Shown here: positions 63,371 to 64,000 of the stretch, in pieces
Position numbering within the stretch: position 1 is the first letter of the stretch
Layout of the letters: each line of letters starts with the position of its first letter
Assembly (NCBI GenBank): GCA_947650365.1
Contig: OX393555.1
Location: 84,077,995 to 84,141,994 of the forward strand
Source: Chamaelirium japonicum
Lineage: Eukaryota > Streptophyta > Magnoliopsida > Liliales > Melanthiaceae
DNA length: 64,000 bases
Reading direction: 5' to 3'
Notes under the pieces: generated by a model
Database searches by the model: none
What the model was told of the DNA's origin: nothing
The model's input: only the letters and a program-made list of their open reading frames with translations
Position numbers and translations under genes: made by a program

Positions 63371-64000
63371 GATCGTACGAATGAATTAGAATGGATCATA
63401 CGAATGAATTAGAATGGATACATTTGTGTGAATGAATTAGAATGGATCCTACGAATGAATTAAAATGGATCGTATGAATGAATTAGGATGGATCGTACGA
63501 AAGAATTAGAATGGATCGTGCGAATGAATTAGAATGGATCGTACGAATGAATTAGAATGGATCGTACGAATGAATTAGAATGGATCATATTAATGAATTA
63601 GAATGGATCGTATGAATGAATTAGAATGGATCGTACGAATAAATTAGAATGGATACATTCGTCCGAATGAATTAGAATGGATCATACGAATGAGTAAGAA
63701 TGGATCGTACGAATGAAATAGAATAGATTGTACGAATGAATTAGAATGGATCCTACGAATGAATTAGAATAGATCATGTGAAAGAATGTATCGTACGAAT
63801 GAATTAGAATGGATCGTACGAATGAGTAAGAATGGATCGTACGAATGAATTAGAATGGAATAGAATAGATTGTACGAATGAATTAGAATGGATCGTACGA
63901 ATTAATTAGAATGGATCATACGAATGAATTAGAATGGATCGTACGAATGAATTAGAATGGATCGTACGAATGAATTAGAATGGATACATTTGTGCGAATG
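63371..64000 (+). repeat. Forward block cut by window end
   Basis: Entered through TAATATGATCGTACG; cassette A near 63,650-63,790, followed by a GGAATAGAATAG irregular monomer near 63,858. Confidence 0.92.

Larger units (their letters stand above)
1..64000. repeat. Satellite DNA field, 23-bp monomer, bidirectional arrays
   Basis: The entire window is built from one degenerate 23-bp monomer: GAATGAATTAG, then AATGGAT, then spacer CGTAC. A 28-bp form replaces the spacer with ACATTCGTGC. The consensus has 6 G, 2 C, 9 A and 6 T, so it is purine-rich on one strand with strong GC skew, which flips at every strand switch. GATC occurs once in the consensus monomer. Common variants change one or two bases, most often in the spacer (CATAC, TGTAC, CGTAT, CGTGC, GTGTGAAAG) or in the first 11 bases (GAAGGAATTAG, GAAATAG, GAGTAAG). 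No stretch of 100 bases or more falls outside this pattern, so no gap needs separate description. I do not recognise the satellite family. The likely setting is constitutive heterochromatin (inference). Confidence 0.97.
59666..64000. repeat. Large higher-order repeat, unit 4 (partial, divergent)
   Basis: Starts with the same GGATACCTTTGTGCAT monomer and the CATATTAATG monomer. It then jumps to sequence matching unit 3 from about 53.4 kb, so about 780 bp present in unit 3 is missing (offset falls from 7,215 to 6,435). It follows unit 3 through the palindrome near 60,800 to about 61,500, then departs into a mosaic of short blocks not seen in units 1-3. The right end is cut by the window. Confidence 0.85.

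Noticed and set aside
1-64000. CRISPR array
   Set aside because: Repeats are contiguous with a 5-10 base variable piece drawn from a few variants of one spacer; there are no unique spacers and no cas genes.
1-64000. Telomeric or known centromeric motif (TTAGGG-type runs, CENP-B box)
   Set aside because: No run of a telomere repeat is present, and the monomer lacks the conserved CENP-B box bases; centromere function cannot be read from sequence.
1-64000. Purely artefactual assembly of a satellite
   Set aside because: Not excluded, but the same rare junctions recur with ordered flanks and small differences (for example an offset of exactly 7836 over two switches), which random misassembly would not produce. 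Raw reads would decide.

Overview
The whole 64 kb window is one satellite DNA field. I found no protein-coding gene, tRNA, rRNA, transposon body, telomere repeat or unique sequence in it. The basic unit is a 23-bp monomer: GAATGAATTAG, then AATGGAT, then a spacer usually reading CGTAC. A longer 28-bp form, in which the spacer is replaced by ACATTCGTGC, is interspersed. Dividing the window by these lengths gives roughly 2,700 monomers. I do not recognise the family. Unbroken arrays of this size point to a eukaryotic heterochromatic region (pericentromeric, subtelomeric or on a sex or B chromosome), but the sequence does not identify the host. Both cytosines of the consensus forward strand lie in CpG, and most variants are TpG or CpA at those sites, which suggests a host with CpG methylation.

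Layout: the array is not a simple head-to-tail run. It switches strand about 85 times. 'Forward' (+) blocks read GAATGAATTAG and 'reverse' (-) blocks read CTAATTCATTC. Blocks range from a single monomer to about 4.5 kb; about 54% of bases are forward and 46% reverse. Positions 1-32 kb are a finely chopped mosaic of short blocks. From about 32.4 kb onward there is a large higher-order repeat: 32.4-41.5 kb matches 43.1-52.45 kb at an offset of about 10.8 kb with its strand switches in the same order. The next unit, 52.45-59.67 kb, is a shortened version of about 7.2 kb. A fourth, divergent partial unit starts at 59.67 kb.

Smaller scales: four recurrent cassettes of about 100-250 bp, each a fixed order of variant monomers, recur many times and on both strands. 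Many strand-switch junctions are recurrent sequences, and at least seven junction types also occur as their own reverse complement elsewhere. The array therefore seems to have grown by copying and inverting segments that already held junctions, besides ordinary tandem expansion. A further direct duplication links 1-1.78 kb with 7.84-9.59 kb.

Nothing here looks like a functional gene system. Any role would be structural (heterochromatin, foldback RNA, chromosome pairing) and is inference. Block edges are good to a few bases, because many junctions are palindromic and have no single breakpoint.
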